From assembly GCF_052048155.1 (NCBI RefSeq), contig NZ_JBNAIK010000001.1, positions 1-64,000 of the forward strand: 64,000 bases of DNA, given 5' to 3'. Shown one piece after another: positions 25,703-33,811 of this stretch. Made by a program: the position numbers and the translations under genes. The notes under the pieces were generated by a model. It did not search any database and had not been told where the DNA came from. It was given only the letters and a program-made list of their open reading frames with translations. The first letter of the stretch is position 1, and the number at the start of each line of letters is the position of its first letter. The DNA is from HIMB114 sp052048155 (GTDB lineage: Bacteria > Pseudomonadota > Alphaproteobacteria > Pelagibacterales > Pelagibacteraceae).

Positions 25703-26302
25703 CTAATAATCGTCAGATTTATCTCGTGTTGTTCTTATGGTCATGACTGACGCAATACCAATTATAAGAAACACAGCAGTTAATATCGTGATGGTGTACT
25801 TTTTGTCAAAAAAATCTAGGAATAAACCTGCAAAAGTAACAAGGATTAATAATCCAGATGCAACGATTTGATAACGCACAACATTTTTATGTTTTTGAGA
25901 AACCTGCAAATTATAGTTCATTTCTGCATTTAAAAAATCTCGAATTGAAAAAAAATCTGTTAAAGTTCCATTTTCATCAGTCACTGGCATGTGTCTGATA
26001 TTTTTACTTTTCATTACTCCAATAGTTTTTTCTAAATCATCATCTAAATGGGCGCTAACAATATCAGTTGTCATAATATCTTTTGCTGAAGTTAAGTCAG
26101 GATCACGAGCTTCGACAACCATTTTTGTTACAATGTCTCTTTCTGAAACAATTCCAATTAACTTATTCTCATTATCAACTATAGGTACTGCACCAATTTT
26201 CTTATTTTTAATTTCAAGGGCTATTTCACTAACCGGTGTGTCAGTATGATAAGAAAAATTTTCTTTTATATCTTTTAGTCCTCGAAGTAATTTAAGCTTC
26301 AT
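25703..26302 (-). CDS. CBS-domain protein with C-terminal membrane hairpin
   Basis: A 199-residue protein. Residues 1-130 are a CBS pair: first repeat TPVSEIALEIKNKKIGAVPIVD and GIVSERDIV, second AKDIMTTDIVSAHLDDDLEK and RHMPVTDENG with FSIRDFL. Residues about 145-188 form two membrane segments. CBS pairs usually sense adenine nucleotides, but what this one controls is unknown. A 41-residue membrane ORF lies immediately upstream. Confidence 0.85.
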   Translation of the reverse strand: MKLKLLRGLKDIKENFSYHTDTPVSEIALEIKNKKIGAVPIVDNENKLIGIVSERDIVTKMVVEARDPDLTSAKDIMTTDIVSAHLDDDLEKTIGVMKSKNIRHMPVTDENGTLTDFFSIRDFLNAEMNYNLQVSQKHKNVVRYQIVASGLLILVTFAGLFLDFFDKKYTITILTAVFLIIGIASVMTIRTTRDKSDDY

Positions 26303-26306
26303 TTAT

Positions 26307-26432
26307 CTAGCATCCCCCTAACGATGTCCAATTATGTTTGTCTTCATATCTTTCAATTTCACTTTGATAAGGTGTAGCAAACACCCATCTAATCACCATA
26401 AAAAATAATAAACCTAATAAATACCAGGTCAT
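26307..26432 (-). CDS. Small membrane protein (41 aa)
   Basis: A 41-codon frame fills the gap between two minus-strand genes. One N-terminal membrane segment (WYLLGLLFFMVIRWVFA) is followed by a charged tail ending GGC. It ends four bases before the CBS gene start, fitting an operon. The ribosome site is weak, so expression is uncertain. Confidence 0.5.
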   Translation of the reverse strand: MTWYLLGLLFFMVIRWVFATPYQSEIERYEDKHNWTSLGGC

Positions 26433-26469
26433 AACTCTAGCTTACACTTTAATGGAGAGAAAAAAAATA

Positions 26470-28047
26470 TTATTCTTTGGTGCGAAATCTAGACTTTTGA
26501 ACAAACCAAACAGTAATAATTGGAATAATTAAAGTTAATAGGGTTACAACGATTAATAACATTCCAAGCTCTGAATAATCTGCAGCTGTTTTAATTTGAA
26601 TTTGATCAGTAATTCTATCTTTCACTTCTCTCGTAATAATAAATATTTCATTTAAATATTTTGTCCCTAACGCATTTGCAGAGAGTGCAAGATTAGTAAA
26701 CGATGCAAAGACTGCAAAGAAAGTTGCTTTTAAATGAGCAGGTGCATTTTTAGCAATCCAAGCTAACATCGGGATCATGGCAACTTGTCCTAGAGGACTT
26801 TCAAGTGCTGTATTTACAATTGCAATAAACCTAGCATCAACAATATTATTGGTAACAGACGCTGTCCATTCATGAAACCCGTAATACATTCCAACACTTG
26901 GTAAAAACAAAACAGACCCAGCAATAGATAAAATCACAATAATTCTAGCAATAGAATTATTCGCCATAAAAGATCTAAATACTAAAATTCCAGTAAGCGT
27001 TAAGACAGATGCTATTAAAGATAACTTTGAAAAGAACTGTTCATCAAATTTTAAAACATCAATTTCAAACCAAGAAAGTCCAGGTCCTGGTCCTGGCATC
27101 GCACGAAAGACAAAGACAATAATGGCAGTTCCTACAATGGTAAAACGAAGATCATTTGGAAGCTCTTTAATCAGTTTCATCATTAGGAACAAAACAATTC
27201 CCATGGATCCTAGAAAAACAATTTCTTGTGCAAAAGGAACTCTAAATGATCCAATACTAATGGTGAAAACTACAAAGACAAAAGATCCACCTAAAATCCA
27301 CCAATTAATTTTTGTCTCTTCAACCTCAACCCGGTTTGATAATTTTAGATAAAAAGAAAGGAAAACACCAAGTACTGATACAAAAGGAATAACAAGAGCC
27401 CATAAATAAACTGATCCATAAAGGGATATTTTCTCAGTTTCATTTAATCCTTCAGTGTTGCTAAAAATTATAATGTTCGCAACAGCAACTAAAACTGTCC
27501 CTCCAATAATTGCAAAACGACCAAGGGTTTGCATGGTGGTATGCATTAACTTGGTTTCTTCTTTTGAATACGGTTGCCCTTCATGATTAACGGTTGGTAC
27601 TGCTTCTACCGTCATGGCATCAGCAACGACATCTTGTATAACATAACCAACAGGCGATAATAAAACACTGATTACAAACCAAGTCTCCACAGATAAAATT
27701 TCTGCCATGGCTTTGGTATGTATAATCAATCCATACATCACCGCTAAGCTGACTGCGATTAAACCTGCACCTAGAAAAACTAAATAATTTTTTTGTCTCC
27801 AAATTAAATCAACTAAATGCCCAAGTGGCATTTTTAAAACCCATGGAATTCCTGCCCAAAAACCTAATCCTGCTAAGAAAGCAGCAGATAAATTTAAATA
27901 ATCTTTAATAAAAAACATCCCAACAATTCCAGTCAGTCCACTCACACCAGCGGCTACATAAATCATCAGTGGTGGCAGGTAACTTAAACGAAACTGTTTA
28001 CCTAAATCAATAAAGGTGTGATTAAAAAACTGTAAAACTTTATTCAT
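26470..28047 (-). CDS. MFS transporter of the folate-biopterin (BT1) type
   Basis: A 525-residue inner-membrane carrier with about 12 membrane segments. The family feature is the conserved block in the first half, PVGYVIQDVVADAMTVEAVP, similar to the D-x(3)-D(A)-x-V-E motif of BT1 transporters. The SANALGTKYLN segment matches the late NALGT pattern. Folate or pterin uptake is possible, but the substrate is not proven. Its start overlaps the GGCT-like gene by eight bases, so the two are co-translated. Confidence 0.7.
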   Translation of the reverse strand: MNKVLQFFNHTFIDLGKQFRLSYLPPLMIYVAAGVSGLTGIVGMFFIKDYLNLSAAFLAGLGFWAGIPWVLKMPLGHLVDLIWRQKNYLVFLGAGLIAVSLAVMYGLIIHTKAMAEILSVETWFVISVLLSPVGYVIQDVVADAMTVEAVPTVNHEGQPYSKEETKLMHTTMQTLGRFAIIGGTVLVAVANIIIFSNTEGLNETEKISLYGSVYLWALVIPFVSVLGVFLSFYLKLSNRVEVEETKINWWILGGSFVFVVFTISIGSFRVPFAQEIVFLGSMGIVLFLMMKLIKELPNDLRFTIVGTAIIVFVFRAMPGPGPGLSWFEIDVLKFDEQFFSKLSLIASVLTLTGILVFRSFMANNSIARIIVILSIAGSVLFLPSVGMYYGFHEWTASVTNNIVDARFIAIVNTALESPLGQVAMIPMLAWIAKNAPAHLKATFFAVFASFTNLALSANALGTKYLNEIFIITREVKDRITDQIQIKTAADYSELGMLLIVVTLLTLIIPIITVWFVQKSRFRTKE

Positions 28048-28372
28048 TTAACTCATAAATATAAGCTAATTGTTTAGATCCGTCTTTTAAATAAATATCC
28101 GTAACAGAACGCTTATATTCTTCACCTTCAAACTCATCTAACATTTTCCAATTCTTATCAAGTTCATCAGACTCTAATAACCAGCCTTTAATTTGATCAC
28201 CTTTGTTATTTAACCGAATAACTGGAAAACCAATCTCGCTACCCCAACCTTCGGTTACTAAATTTCCAAGGGCATACCCTTCTTTCCATTCACCTTTAAT
28301 ATGTTTTAAATATCTCTCATTTTCAGCACCAGGCTGAAGCGAGCCATAAACAAATAAGGCTTTGATCGTCAT
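28040..28372 (-). CDS. Gamma-glutamylcyclotransferase-like (AIG2) protein
   Basis: A 110-residue protein with the GGCT fold. The substrate-binding loop is FVYGSLQPG (residues 7-15), the presumed catalytic acid lies in MLDEFEGEEYKR, and the end is LAYIYELNE. Members release 5-oxoproline from gamma-glutamyl compounds, but bacterial AIG2-like proteins are mostly uncharacterised. It sits between the cupredoxin and the BT1-type transporter and overlaps the latter by eight bases. Confidence 0.8.
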   Translation of the reverse strand: MTIKALFVYGSLQPGAENERYLKHIKGEWKEGYALGNLVTEGWGSEIGFPVIRLNNKGDQIKGWLLESDELDKNWKMLDEFEGEEYKRSVTDIYLKDGSKQLAYIYELNE

Positions 28373-28395
28373 ATATTTAGATTATATAAAAAAAA

Positions 28396-28899
28396 TTAAT
28401 TAATATTAATTTTAGAAATCATTCCAGCTTCTAAATGACCTGGAACATTGCAACCACCAAACAGCTCTGCATTTGATGTAAACTTCCATATCAGTTCTGC
28501 TTTTTGCTTAGGTTCAAGTAAAACTGAATTGGAGTGAGAATGAGCCATCTTATGGTTCATTTTTGCCATTTGTTTCATCCTCTCTTTATTAATTTTGTTA
28601 GGAAGTAAAATTCCATTCTTCATCATATCAAGCATTTCAGGTCCATGCTTTTTATGCATTTTCATTGTTGCGATATTAAACTCATGTACCAACACACCTT
28701 TATTCTCAACAATAAATCTTACCGTTTCACCTTTTTTTACATTAATAGTTTTTGGTTCATAATAATTATCATACATATTTACTGTGATAGTTTTCGTCAC
28801 ATCAGAAGCTTTACCTTTCATACCAACCATTTTCATTGCTGCTGCAAAGGTTTGTGTTGAAAATAATAATGTAAAAATTGTAATAAAAAATAATCTCAT
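28396..28899 (-). CDS. Periplasmic cupredoxin with Met/His-rich insert
   Basis: A 167-residue secreted protein (signal peptide 1-19). It has a type 1 copper fold with ligands His72 (VLVHEFN), Cys150, His155 and Met160 (GGCNVPGHLEAGM). Between them, residues 78-122 form an insert rich in Met, His and Lys that could bind extra copper. Likely role: electron carrier or copper-handling protein in the periplasm. It starts one base after the stop of the cytochrome c gene, suggesting the two act as a redox pair. Confidence 0.85.
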   Translation of the reverse strand: MRLFFITIFTLLFSTQTFAAAMKMVGMKGKASDVTKTITVNMYDNYYEPKTINVKKGETVRFIVENKGVLVHEFNIATMKMHKKHGPEMLDMMKNGILLPNKINKERMKQMAKMNHKMAHSHSNSVLLEPKQKAELIWKFTSNAELFGGCNVPGHLEAGMISKININ

Positions 28900-28900
28900 A

Positions 28901-29338
28901 TTAATTTAATTTCATTTGATATTGATAATATTCATTAGACCAAAAAGACTTAATATAAGCAAGTACTGATTTAATCTCCTTATCATTCAGCTTATCACCA
29001 AAACCCATCATTTTTCCTTCATACTTTGGAACCAGTTTAGCTAGTCCATATTTGATAATATAAAACAAAGTTTTATCATCATGATGCCAAGTGTGACCTG
29101 CTCCATTTAAAGGAGGTGCTAGTCGGTGACCATCAGCATCAACTTTATCCTTCCAACCTTTTTGACCCGATAAATTAGGTTGATGACAAGAAGCACAATT
29201 TGCTTGGTATAATTCCTTTCCAAGATTAAATATTTCAGAACCCTTACCCGCTCTTTCAATGGTAATTTTTTCTTCGTGATGATTAGCATGTGCAGAATAA
29301 GTAAATAATAACGATAGGATAATTAAAAAATACTTCAT
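28901..29338 (-). CDS. Secreted class I cytochrome c
   Basis: A 145-residue periplasmic protein with a signal peptide (1-18, ending AHA) and one haem site CASCH (48-52). Candidate axial Met residues lie in GKMMGFGDKL, followed by the final helix SVLAYIKSFW. The layout is that of small electron-transfer cytochromes. It is followed directly by the cupredoxin and preceded after 12 bases by lrgB. Confidence 0.9.
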   Translation of the reverse strand: MKYFLIILSLLFTYSAHANHHEEKITIERAGKGSEIFNLGKELYQANCASCHQPNLSGQKGWKDKVDADGHRLAPPLNGAGHTWHHDDKTLFYIIKYGLAKLVPKYEGKMMGFGDKLNDKEIKSVLAYIKSFWSNEYYQYQMKLN

Positions 29339-29350
29339 GATTTAATACTA

Positions 29351-30076
29351 TTAATTAAAAACATTAATCACAATAGGAATAATTATCGAAACTGCAACAC
29401 CACTTAAGGCAAGTGCTAGAGCAGAGAATATGCCAGCAGTTTTATTTCGTGACATCGCTCTTGCAGTTCCAATTCCATGTGAAGTTAAACCAATTGCAAA
29501 ACCTCTTGCCGTCATATCTTTCACTTTCATAAAATCTAAAACAAAAGTTGAAAGTGATGCACCAATAATGCCTGTTGCAATCGTAATAATGGCAGTAAGT
29601 GATGGAAGGCCATCAATTAATTCGCTTATTCCCATAGCTATTGGGGCTGTCACTGATCTTGGTAACATACTTAAAATTAACTGATCATCTAAACCAAAAC
29701 TTTTTGCAAGGTAATAGGTAATAAAAATTGCAAATAAGGATCCAACTAACAGTGTAATTGTTATGCTTAAAGCTTCTTTTTGAATAAGTTTAATTTGATT
29801 ATAAATAGGAATGGCAAGTGCAACGGTAGCTGGTCCTAATAGAAAATGAATAAACTGAGCACCATTAAAATAACGCTCATACTCAATATCAAATACGATT
29901 AAAATTCCAGAGACGATTAAAATTGAAATAGCAACTGGATTAACCAAAGGATTAATATTTGATTTTTTATATAAATAATCTCCAACTAAAAATGCTCCAA
30001 TCGTAATCGTTAACCAAAACAAAGGCTCGGTTTGTAAATAAACCCAAATTCGGTAAAGTGTTTCAACGCTGTTCAT
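29351..30076 (-). CDS. lrgB: LrgB-family membrane protein
   Basis: A 241-residue protein with about seven membrane segments. Family motifs are ATVALAIPIYNQ, LPRSVTAPIAMGISE and the C-terminal GLTSHGIGTARAMS block. LrgB/CidB proteins were first described as antiholin partners and later as pyruvate or glycolate-type carboxylate transporters (PLGG1 in plants). It overlaps lrgA by four bases. Placement with a zeta-type ATPase inhibitor and a cytochrome favours a metabolic transport role over lysis. Confidence 0.88.
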   Translation of the reverse strand: MNSVETLYRIWVYLQTEPLFWLTITIGAFLVGDYLYKKSNINPLVNPVAISILIVSGILIVFDIEYERYFNGAQFIHFLLGPATVALAIPIYNQIKLIQKEALSITITLLVGSLFAIFITYYLAKSFGLDDQLILSMLPRSVTAPIAMGISELIDGLPSLTAIITIATGIIGASLSTFVLDFMKVKDMTARGFAIGLTSHGIGTARAMSRNKTAGIFSALALALSGVAVSIIIPIVINVFN

Positions 30077-30450
30077 TTCTTTTTTCTCTGAAGATATAGG
30101 TTTAAATATTCCATTAATTTTGCAGTAATCCCAACCGTTAGCATCGTACCAATCACTACAACACCAAGTACTTGGTAAAGATTTTTTTCTAGGTAAGAAA
30201 TATGCATTACCACTCCAACTCCAATGGGAACAAATAATAAAGATAAATAACTTGTAATGGCTGTTGCTGTGCTCATGACATCTTTTTTAACATTTAAGAT
30301 TTTTTTCATTTTTACCCTTCTTAAATAAATAAGAGTAAAGAGTAGAAAGATTAGACCAATTACTGGTCCTGGAATAACAAGAGCAAAAAACTTTTGAATT
30401 ACTTCACCAATGAGCTGAAAGAGTAAAATGACAAAGAAACCTCTAAGCAT
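30073..30450 (-). CDS. lrgA: LrgA/CidA-family membrane protein
   Basis: A 125-residue protein with four membrane segments. The family signature is LIGEVIQKFFALVIPGPVIGLIFLL near the N-terminus, and FVPIGVGVVMH follows in the third segment. It partners LrgB, overlapping it by four bases. It starts 13 bases after the DUF1476 gene on the same strand. Confidence 0.88.
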   Translation of the reverse strand: MLRGFFVILLFQLIGEVIQKFFALVIPGPVIGLIFLLFTLIYLRRVKMKKILNVKKDVMSTATAITSYLSLLFVPIGVGVVMHISYLEKNLYQVLGVVVIGTMLTVGITAKLMEYLNLYLQRKKK

Positions 30451-30462
30451 AATGGTTAGAAA

Positions 30463-30771
30463 TTATTGGAAATCAGCTTGAGCTTTTTGATTAAATTCTG
30501 TGATTTTTTTTCTAATTTCTTCTTCCGTAATATGGTGATTTTTAAGATCTGCTTTTAGTTTGCGGATCACATCTTCATCTCCTGCTTCTTCAAGATCAGC
30601 TTTAACAACAGATTGAACATATTCATTCTGTTTCTCATCTTTAAGCTGCAAAATACCTGCTGCCCACTCACCTAAATAACGGTTTCTTCTACTGCTAACT
30701 TTAAACTTTAGCTCTTCGTCAGTAACAAACTTTTTTTCAAATCCTTTTTTTCTATCGTCAAATGAACTCAT
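30463..30771 (-). CDS. F1-ATPase zeta-type inhibitor (DUF1476)
   Basis: A 102-residue, highly charged helical protein. The start MSSFDDRKKGFEKKF and the block RRNRYLGEWAAGILQL are diagnostic of the alphaproteobacterial DUF1476 family. In Paracoccus the member is the zeta subunit that inhibits ATP hydrolysis by F1-ATPase. It is probably cytoplasmic. It is the first gene of a minus-strand run leading into lrgA and lrgB. Confidence 0.9.
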   Translation of the reverse strand: MSSFDDRKKGFEKKFVTDEELKFKVSSRRNRYLGEWAAGILQLKDEKQNEYVQSVVKADLEEAGDEDVIRKLKADLKNHHITEEEIRKKITEFNQKAQADFQ

Positions 30772-30902
30772 AATTAGAATATAATGTTAAATTATGACTT
30801 TAACAACGGTTTGTTATGACAAAATTCGATATCTAAACTTTGAATGCAAGGTATTCGTTATTACCGTTAGTGCTATCCAATAGAATTAGTTATTTTGTAT
30901 TC

Positions 30903-30983
30903 ATGAAGAAAATTGTCTTGTTTGCCAGTTTGTTAATCGCTAATGCCATCGCGATAACTGCAAACGCCATGTCATTACTTTAA
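30903..30983 (+). CDS. Tiny signal-peptide-like ORF (26 aa)
   Basis: A 26-codon frame reads as a complete signal peptide: MKKIVLFASLLIANAIAITANA plus four residues. No good ribosome site is visible. It could be a very small secreted peptide, a leader peptide or chance. A GC-rich hairpin follows about 50 bases downstream. Confidence 0.35.
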   Translation: MKKIVLFASLLIANAIAITANAMSLL

Positions 30984-31029
30984 AAGGTAATACGTTTTTC
31001 TCTATATATTCTCGAATAGTTATAACCTA

Positions 31030-31050
31030 GTGGCCCAGGTAATGGGCCAC
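31030..31050 (+). terminator. GC-rich hairpin in a non-coding gap
   Basis: A perfect 7-bp stem, GTGGCCC / GGGCCAC, surrounds a 7-base loop. It stands out in an A+T-rich gap (30984-31094). Only a short T-rich run follows, so it may be a weak terminator for the tiny ORF upstream or a leader structure for the gene at 31095. Confidence 0.4.
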
Positions 31051-31094
31051 ACTAATTTAGTTTTAAACCATAATTATGATGTTAATCATAAGTC

Positions 31095-31301
31095 ATGTTT
31101 AAGGTTCGTATTGTTGGAAAAAATGATGAAAAAGAAGTACGATTGAGCGAGGAAGAGCTTCAAGGTTTTGTGAGTAAATTTGTAATCGATCAAGCCAAAA
31201 CTATGGGGCATGCAAAAACCACGGTATTACAAGGTAAAGAAAGCTATCATTGGCATTTACAGTACTTGCCTCAAGGTGATGATAAAGATTGTCAAAGTTA
31301 A
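31095..31301 (+). CDS. Small unknown protein
   Basis: A 68-residue soluble protein, unrecognised. It begins FKVRIVGKNDEKEVRLSEEE and ends with a Trp/His segment (SYHWHLQYL) and Asp-rich tail. Beta strand, helix, strand order is likely. It is followed by another small acidic protein 48 bases downstream. Confidence 0.6.
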   Translation: MFKVRIVGKNDEKEVRLSEEELQGFVSKFVIDQAKTMGHAKTTVLQGKESYHWHLQYLPQGDDKDCQS

Positions 31302-31348
31302 TTTTTTATTTCATATTTATTCCTTAATTGCTATTAGGCTAAACAATT

Positions 31349-31546
31349 ATGAGTTGGGAAGAATTTACAGAAGCATTAGAAGAACTTTACATGGATGTCG
31401 AAGAGGTTGCAGAAAAGCTTGGCCTTGAAGTCGATGAAGTGAAAGCATGGGAAGAGTCTGATGATGAGATCCCTGATGAAGCCGTAGAACTCATAAAGTC
31501 AGAGCGTGAAAAGCGTTCATCAGAGCCAGTTGAAACTGAAGAATAA
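31349..31546 (+). CDS. Small acidic HTH-like protein
   Basis: A 65-residue, strongly acidic protein. The middle reads DVEEVAEKLGLEVDEVKAWEE, which resembles the helix-turn-helix of XRE-type regulators, but the net negative charge makes DNA binding doubtful. It could be a protein-interaction module. No family is assigned. Confidence 0.6.
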   Translation: MSWEEFTEALEELYMDVEEVAEKLGLEVDEVKAWEESDDEIPDEAVELIKSEREKRSSEPVETEE

Positions 31547-31631
31547 TTCAGTTTAAGCCAAATTTTATTATCTAGACATTCTTGGGAATAGGCATATATA
31601 CCCGCCAGCCCAAATTGAGATTACAGGAAAA

Positions 31632-32045
31632 ATGAGAAAAGTAAAAAAAGACATTTTTAAAAATTATACAAAACGCATTTCTAATGCCGTGTTGACAGGA
31701 GAGATGCATTATAAAACGACCTATAAAGATATTAATAAATTTTTTAATATTTTTAACAAAGCGCTTTTTAAAAATAAGCTTATTCCATTTAATGATATTA
31801 AAATCAGAAAAATGAATAAAACCTGGGGTCAATTTGTAGAGGTTTTTAATAACAGAAAAAAAACAGTTTCTTATGAGCTTGAAATGTTACCGGAATATCC
31901 AAATAAAAAAGAGTTCCTTTCAACATTAGCGCACGAGTGTATCCATTATTCTCAAATTTTATTTAAAAAAGGGAATGTGGCGCACAATAAATATTTTTAC
32001 AGCTTTAAATCAAAATTTAAAAAGTTAAACTTGCATTTAAATTAA
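31632..32045 (+). CDS. SprT-like zinc metallopeptidase
   Basis: A 137-residue basic protein with the zinc motif HECIH (His101, Glu102, His105) in a helix STLAHECIHYSQ, preceded by a Trp-Gly segment (KTWGQFVEV). A later His-Asn pair (VAHNKYFYSF) may supply the third ligand. This fits the SprT/Spartan-like family, whose eukaryotic member cuts DNA-protein crosslinks. The role in bacteria is mostly unknown. Its stop overlaps a tiny hydrophobic ORF. Confidence 0.75.
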   Translation: MRKVKKDIFKNYTKRISNAVLTGEMHYKTTYKDINKFFNIFNKALFKNKLIPFNDIKIRKMNKTWGQFVEVFNNRKKTVSYELEMLPEYPNKKEFLSTLAHECIHYSQILFKKGNVAHNKYFYSFKSKFKKLNLHLN

Positions 32046-32125
32046 TGCAAAAGTTTAAAGAAATGTTTCTTTGGACATTCTTTGTCCTGCTCATGATTTG
32101 GTGCGCTTACCATCTATTTTTTTAA
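32045..32125 (+). CDS. Tiny hydrophobic ORF (26 aa), convergent overlap
   Basis: A 26-codon frame starts in the stop of the SprT-like gene (TAATG) and encodes one membrane segment (FLWTFFVLLMIWCAYHLFF). It runs 35 bases into the 3' end of the convergent HAD gene. The start overlap suggests translational coupling, but it may be chance. Confidence 0.3.
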   Translation: MQKFKEMFLWTFFVLLMIWCAYHLFF

Positions 32126-32771
32126 TTAAAGATTTGTAAGTTTTAAACTGAGGGCATTTAAAAAAAGAATTAGGTTTTTGTGTAAAGCCATTTTGTTTTA
32201 ATAAAAAATCAACTCCTGAATTATGAGCTGCTTCATAATCGTGTTCACTATCTCCAATAAATAGACAGTCCTTTTTCTTCATTTTCATCTTTTTTACAAA
32301 AGCATTCAAAAATCCAGCATGAGGCTTTTTATGTTTAAATGTATTTCCACCGCATATGATTTTAAAATACTGATTTAACTTTGATTGCTTGATGACAATC
32401 TTTGTTAAATTTTCCAATTTGTTTGATCCTACCGCAATTTTTATTTTTCTTTTTCTAAGTGCTTTTAATAAATTTGTTAAACCTGGGTATACTGTAGATT
32501 TTACGAAAAGATTTTTTTTATAAAAATTATAAAAATACTTAAACATCTCTTTTTTTAATTGTTCACTTGCAGTTCTTCTTTGCATTTTTAATGAAATATT
32601 AATGTTACCTACAATGCCTTGTCCTACAATTCCTTTAACTTGTGCTTTGGTGATAGGCTTAAATCCAAAACGCTTAAGTGTTTTATTATTTGCATTCAAA
32701 ATATCCATTTTGGAATCAACCAATGTTCCATCAAGATCGAAAATAATAAGTTTGTAATCTGAAAGTTTCAT
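32091..32771 (-). CDS. HAD-superfamily phosphatase (phosphoglycolate-phosphatase-like)
   Basis: A 226-residue cytoplasmic hydrolase. Motif I is IFDLDGTLVDS (the two catalytic Asp), motif II AVGSNK (Ser-Asn where Ser/Thr-N is usual), motif III Lys in KHKKPHAG, and motif IV FIGDSEHDYEAAHNSG. A helical cap of the Gph/beta-phosphoglucomutase type lies between motifs I and II. It follows the ABC ATPase gene by direct abutment, which suggests it dephosphorylates the imported substrate. The substrate is unknown. Confidence 0.85.
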   Translation of the reverse strand: MKLSDYKLIIFDLDGTLVDSKMDILNANNKTLKRFGFKPITKAQVKGIVGQGIVGNINISLKMQRRTASEQLKKEMFKYFYNFYKKNLFVKSTVYPGLTNLLKALRKRKIKIAVGSNKLENLTKIVIKQSKLNQYFKIICGGNTFKHKKPHAGFLNAFVKKMKMKKKDCLFIGDSEHDYEAAHNSGVDFLLKQNGFTQKPNSFFKCPQFKTYKSLIKKIDGKRTKS

Positions 32772-33811
32772 TAAATGACTTGGGAAGTTTCAGGGTTTAC
32801 AAATACATCCACATCTTCATTTTTAGAATATATTTTTTCTTTACCCTCATGCATACTATCAATAGTCATAACTTGTCCTGAAATTAATACTTGGTACCTA
32901 ATGATATTTCCCAAAAATTCTTTACTTTGAATTTTTCCTTTGAAATTTTGATCACTATCGTTTTTCTTTTCAAAATATATGTTTTGAGGTCTAACTAATA
33001 GTGAACAATTATCAGAATTATTTACTTTTAATTTTTCAAGTTTAAAGTCATTTCCATCAGAAAAGATACCATTGGATATTTTGCCTTTAATCACATTGAT
33101 AGTACCTAAAAAATTAGCAACAAATAAATTTTTTGGATGATTATATAAATCAATTGGAGCGCCAACTTGTTGGATCACCCCTTCATTAAAAATAGCAATA
33201 TTATCAGAAATTGAATTCGCTTCTTCTTGATCGTGGGTGACAAATATTGTTGTAATTTGTAATTTGTTGTGAAGTTCTAGTAATTCAATACGCATTTGAT
33301 TTCTAAGTTTCGCATCAAGGTTAGATAAAGGCTCATCAAGTAGCAAAACTTTTGGTCTGACTACTATAGTTCTTGCTAGAGCAACTCGTTGTTGTTGTCC
33401 TCCTGATAATTGAAAAGGATAACGTTGTTTTAAATCTTGCATACCAACAAGTTCTAAAACTTCATCAACTCTTTGATCGATTTCATTTTTTGGAACTTTC
33501 TTTTCTTCTAAACCAAAACTAATATTTTTTGCGACTGTCATATGAGGCCATAGTGCATAGTTTTGAAACACTAATCCCACATCTCTTTCCCATGGATTAA
33601 GTTTAGAAACTTCTTTTCCATCGATAATGAGTTCTCCAGATTGTGATTGTTCAAATCCTGCAATCAGTCTTAGTAATGTTGTTTTTCCGCAACCTGATGG
33701 TCCAAGAAAAGTAAAAAAATCTTTTTCTTTAATATCGATATTTACATCTTTAAGAACATGGTTCTTGCCGTATGAAACATTGATGTTCTTAATGTTTATA
33801 ATATTACCCAT
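32771..33811 (-). CDS. ABC importer ATPase (Fbp/Pot type)
   Basis: A 346-residue cytoplasmic ATPase: Walker A GPSGCGKTT, Q-loop VFQNYALWPHMTV, signature LSGGQQQR, Walker B VLLLDEP, D-loop NLDAK, H-loop FVTHDQEEA. A C-terminal TOBE domain starts after about residue 240 (NVIKGKIS and LLVRPQNIYF). This architecture is shared by ferric-iron, polyamine and organophosphate importers. It overlaps the permease gene by eight bases and abuts the HAD gene. Confidence 0.92.
   Translation of the reverse strand: MGNIINIKNINVSYGKNHVLKDVNIDIKEKDFFTFLGPSGCGKTTLLRLIAGFEQSQSGELIIDGKEVSKLNPWERDVGLVFQNYALWPHMTVAKNISFGLEEKKVPKNEIDQRVDEVLELVGMQDLKQRYPFQLSGGQQQRVALARTIVVRPKVLLLDEPLSNLDAKLRNQMRIELLELHNKLQITTIFVTHDQEEANSISDNIAIFNEGVIQQVGAPIDLYNHPKNLFVANFLGTINVIKGKISNGIFSDGNDFKLEKLKVNNSDNCSLLVRPQNIYFEKKNDSDQNFKGKIQSKEFLGNIIRYQVLISGQVMTIDSMHEGKEKIYSKNEDVDVFVNPETSQVI

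Noticed and set aside
31210..31428. 72-codon plus-strand ORF over two small genes
   Set aside because: It bridges the ends of two better frames in another phase and has a low-complexity basic end.
31349..31546. Calling the 65-residue acidic protein a transcription regulator
   Set aside because: The helix-turn-helix resemblance is weak and the protein is strongly negative, so no DNA-binding role is claimed.
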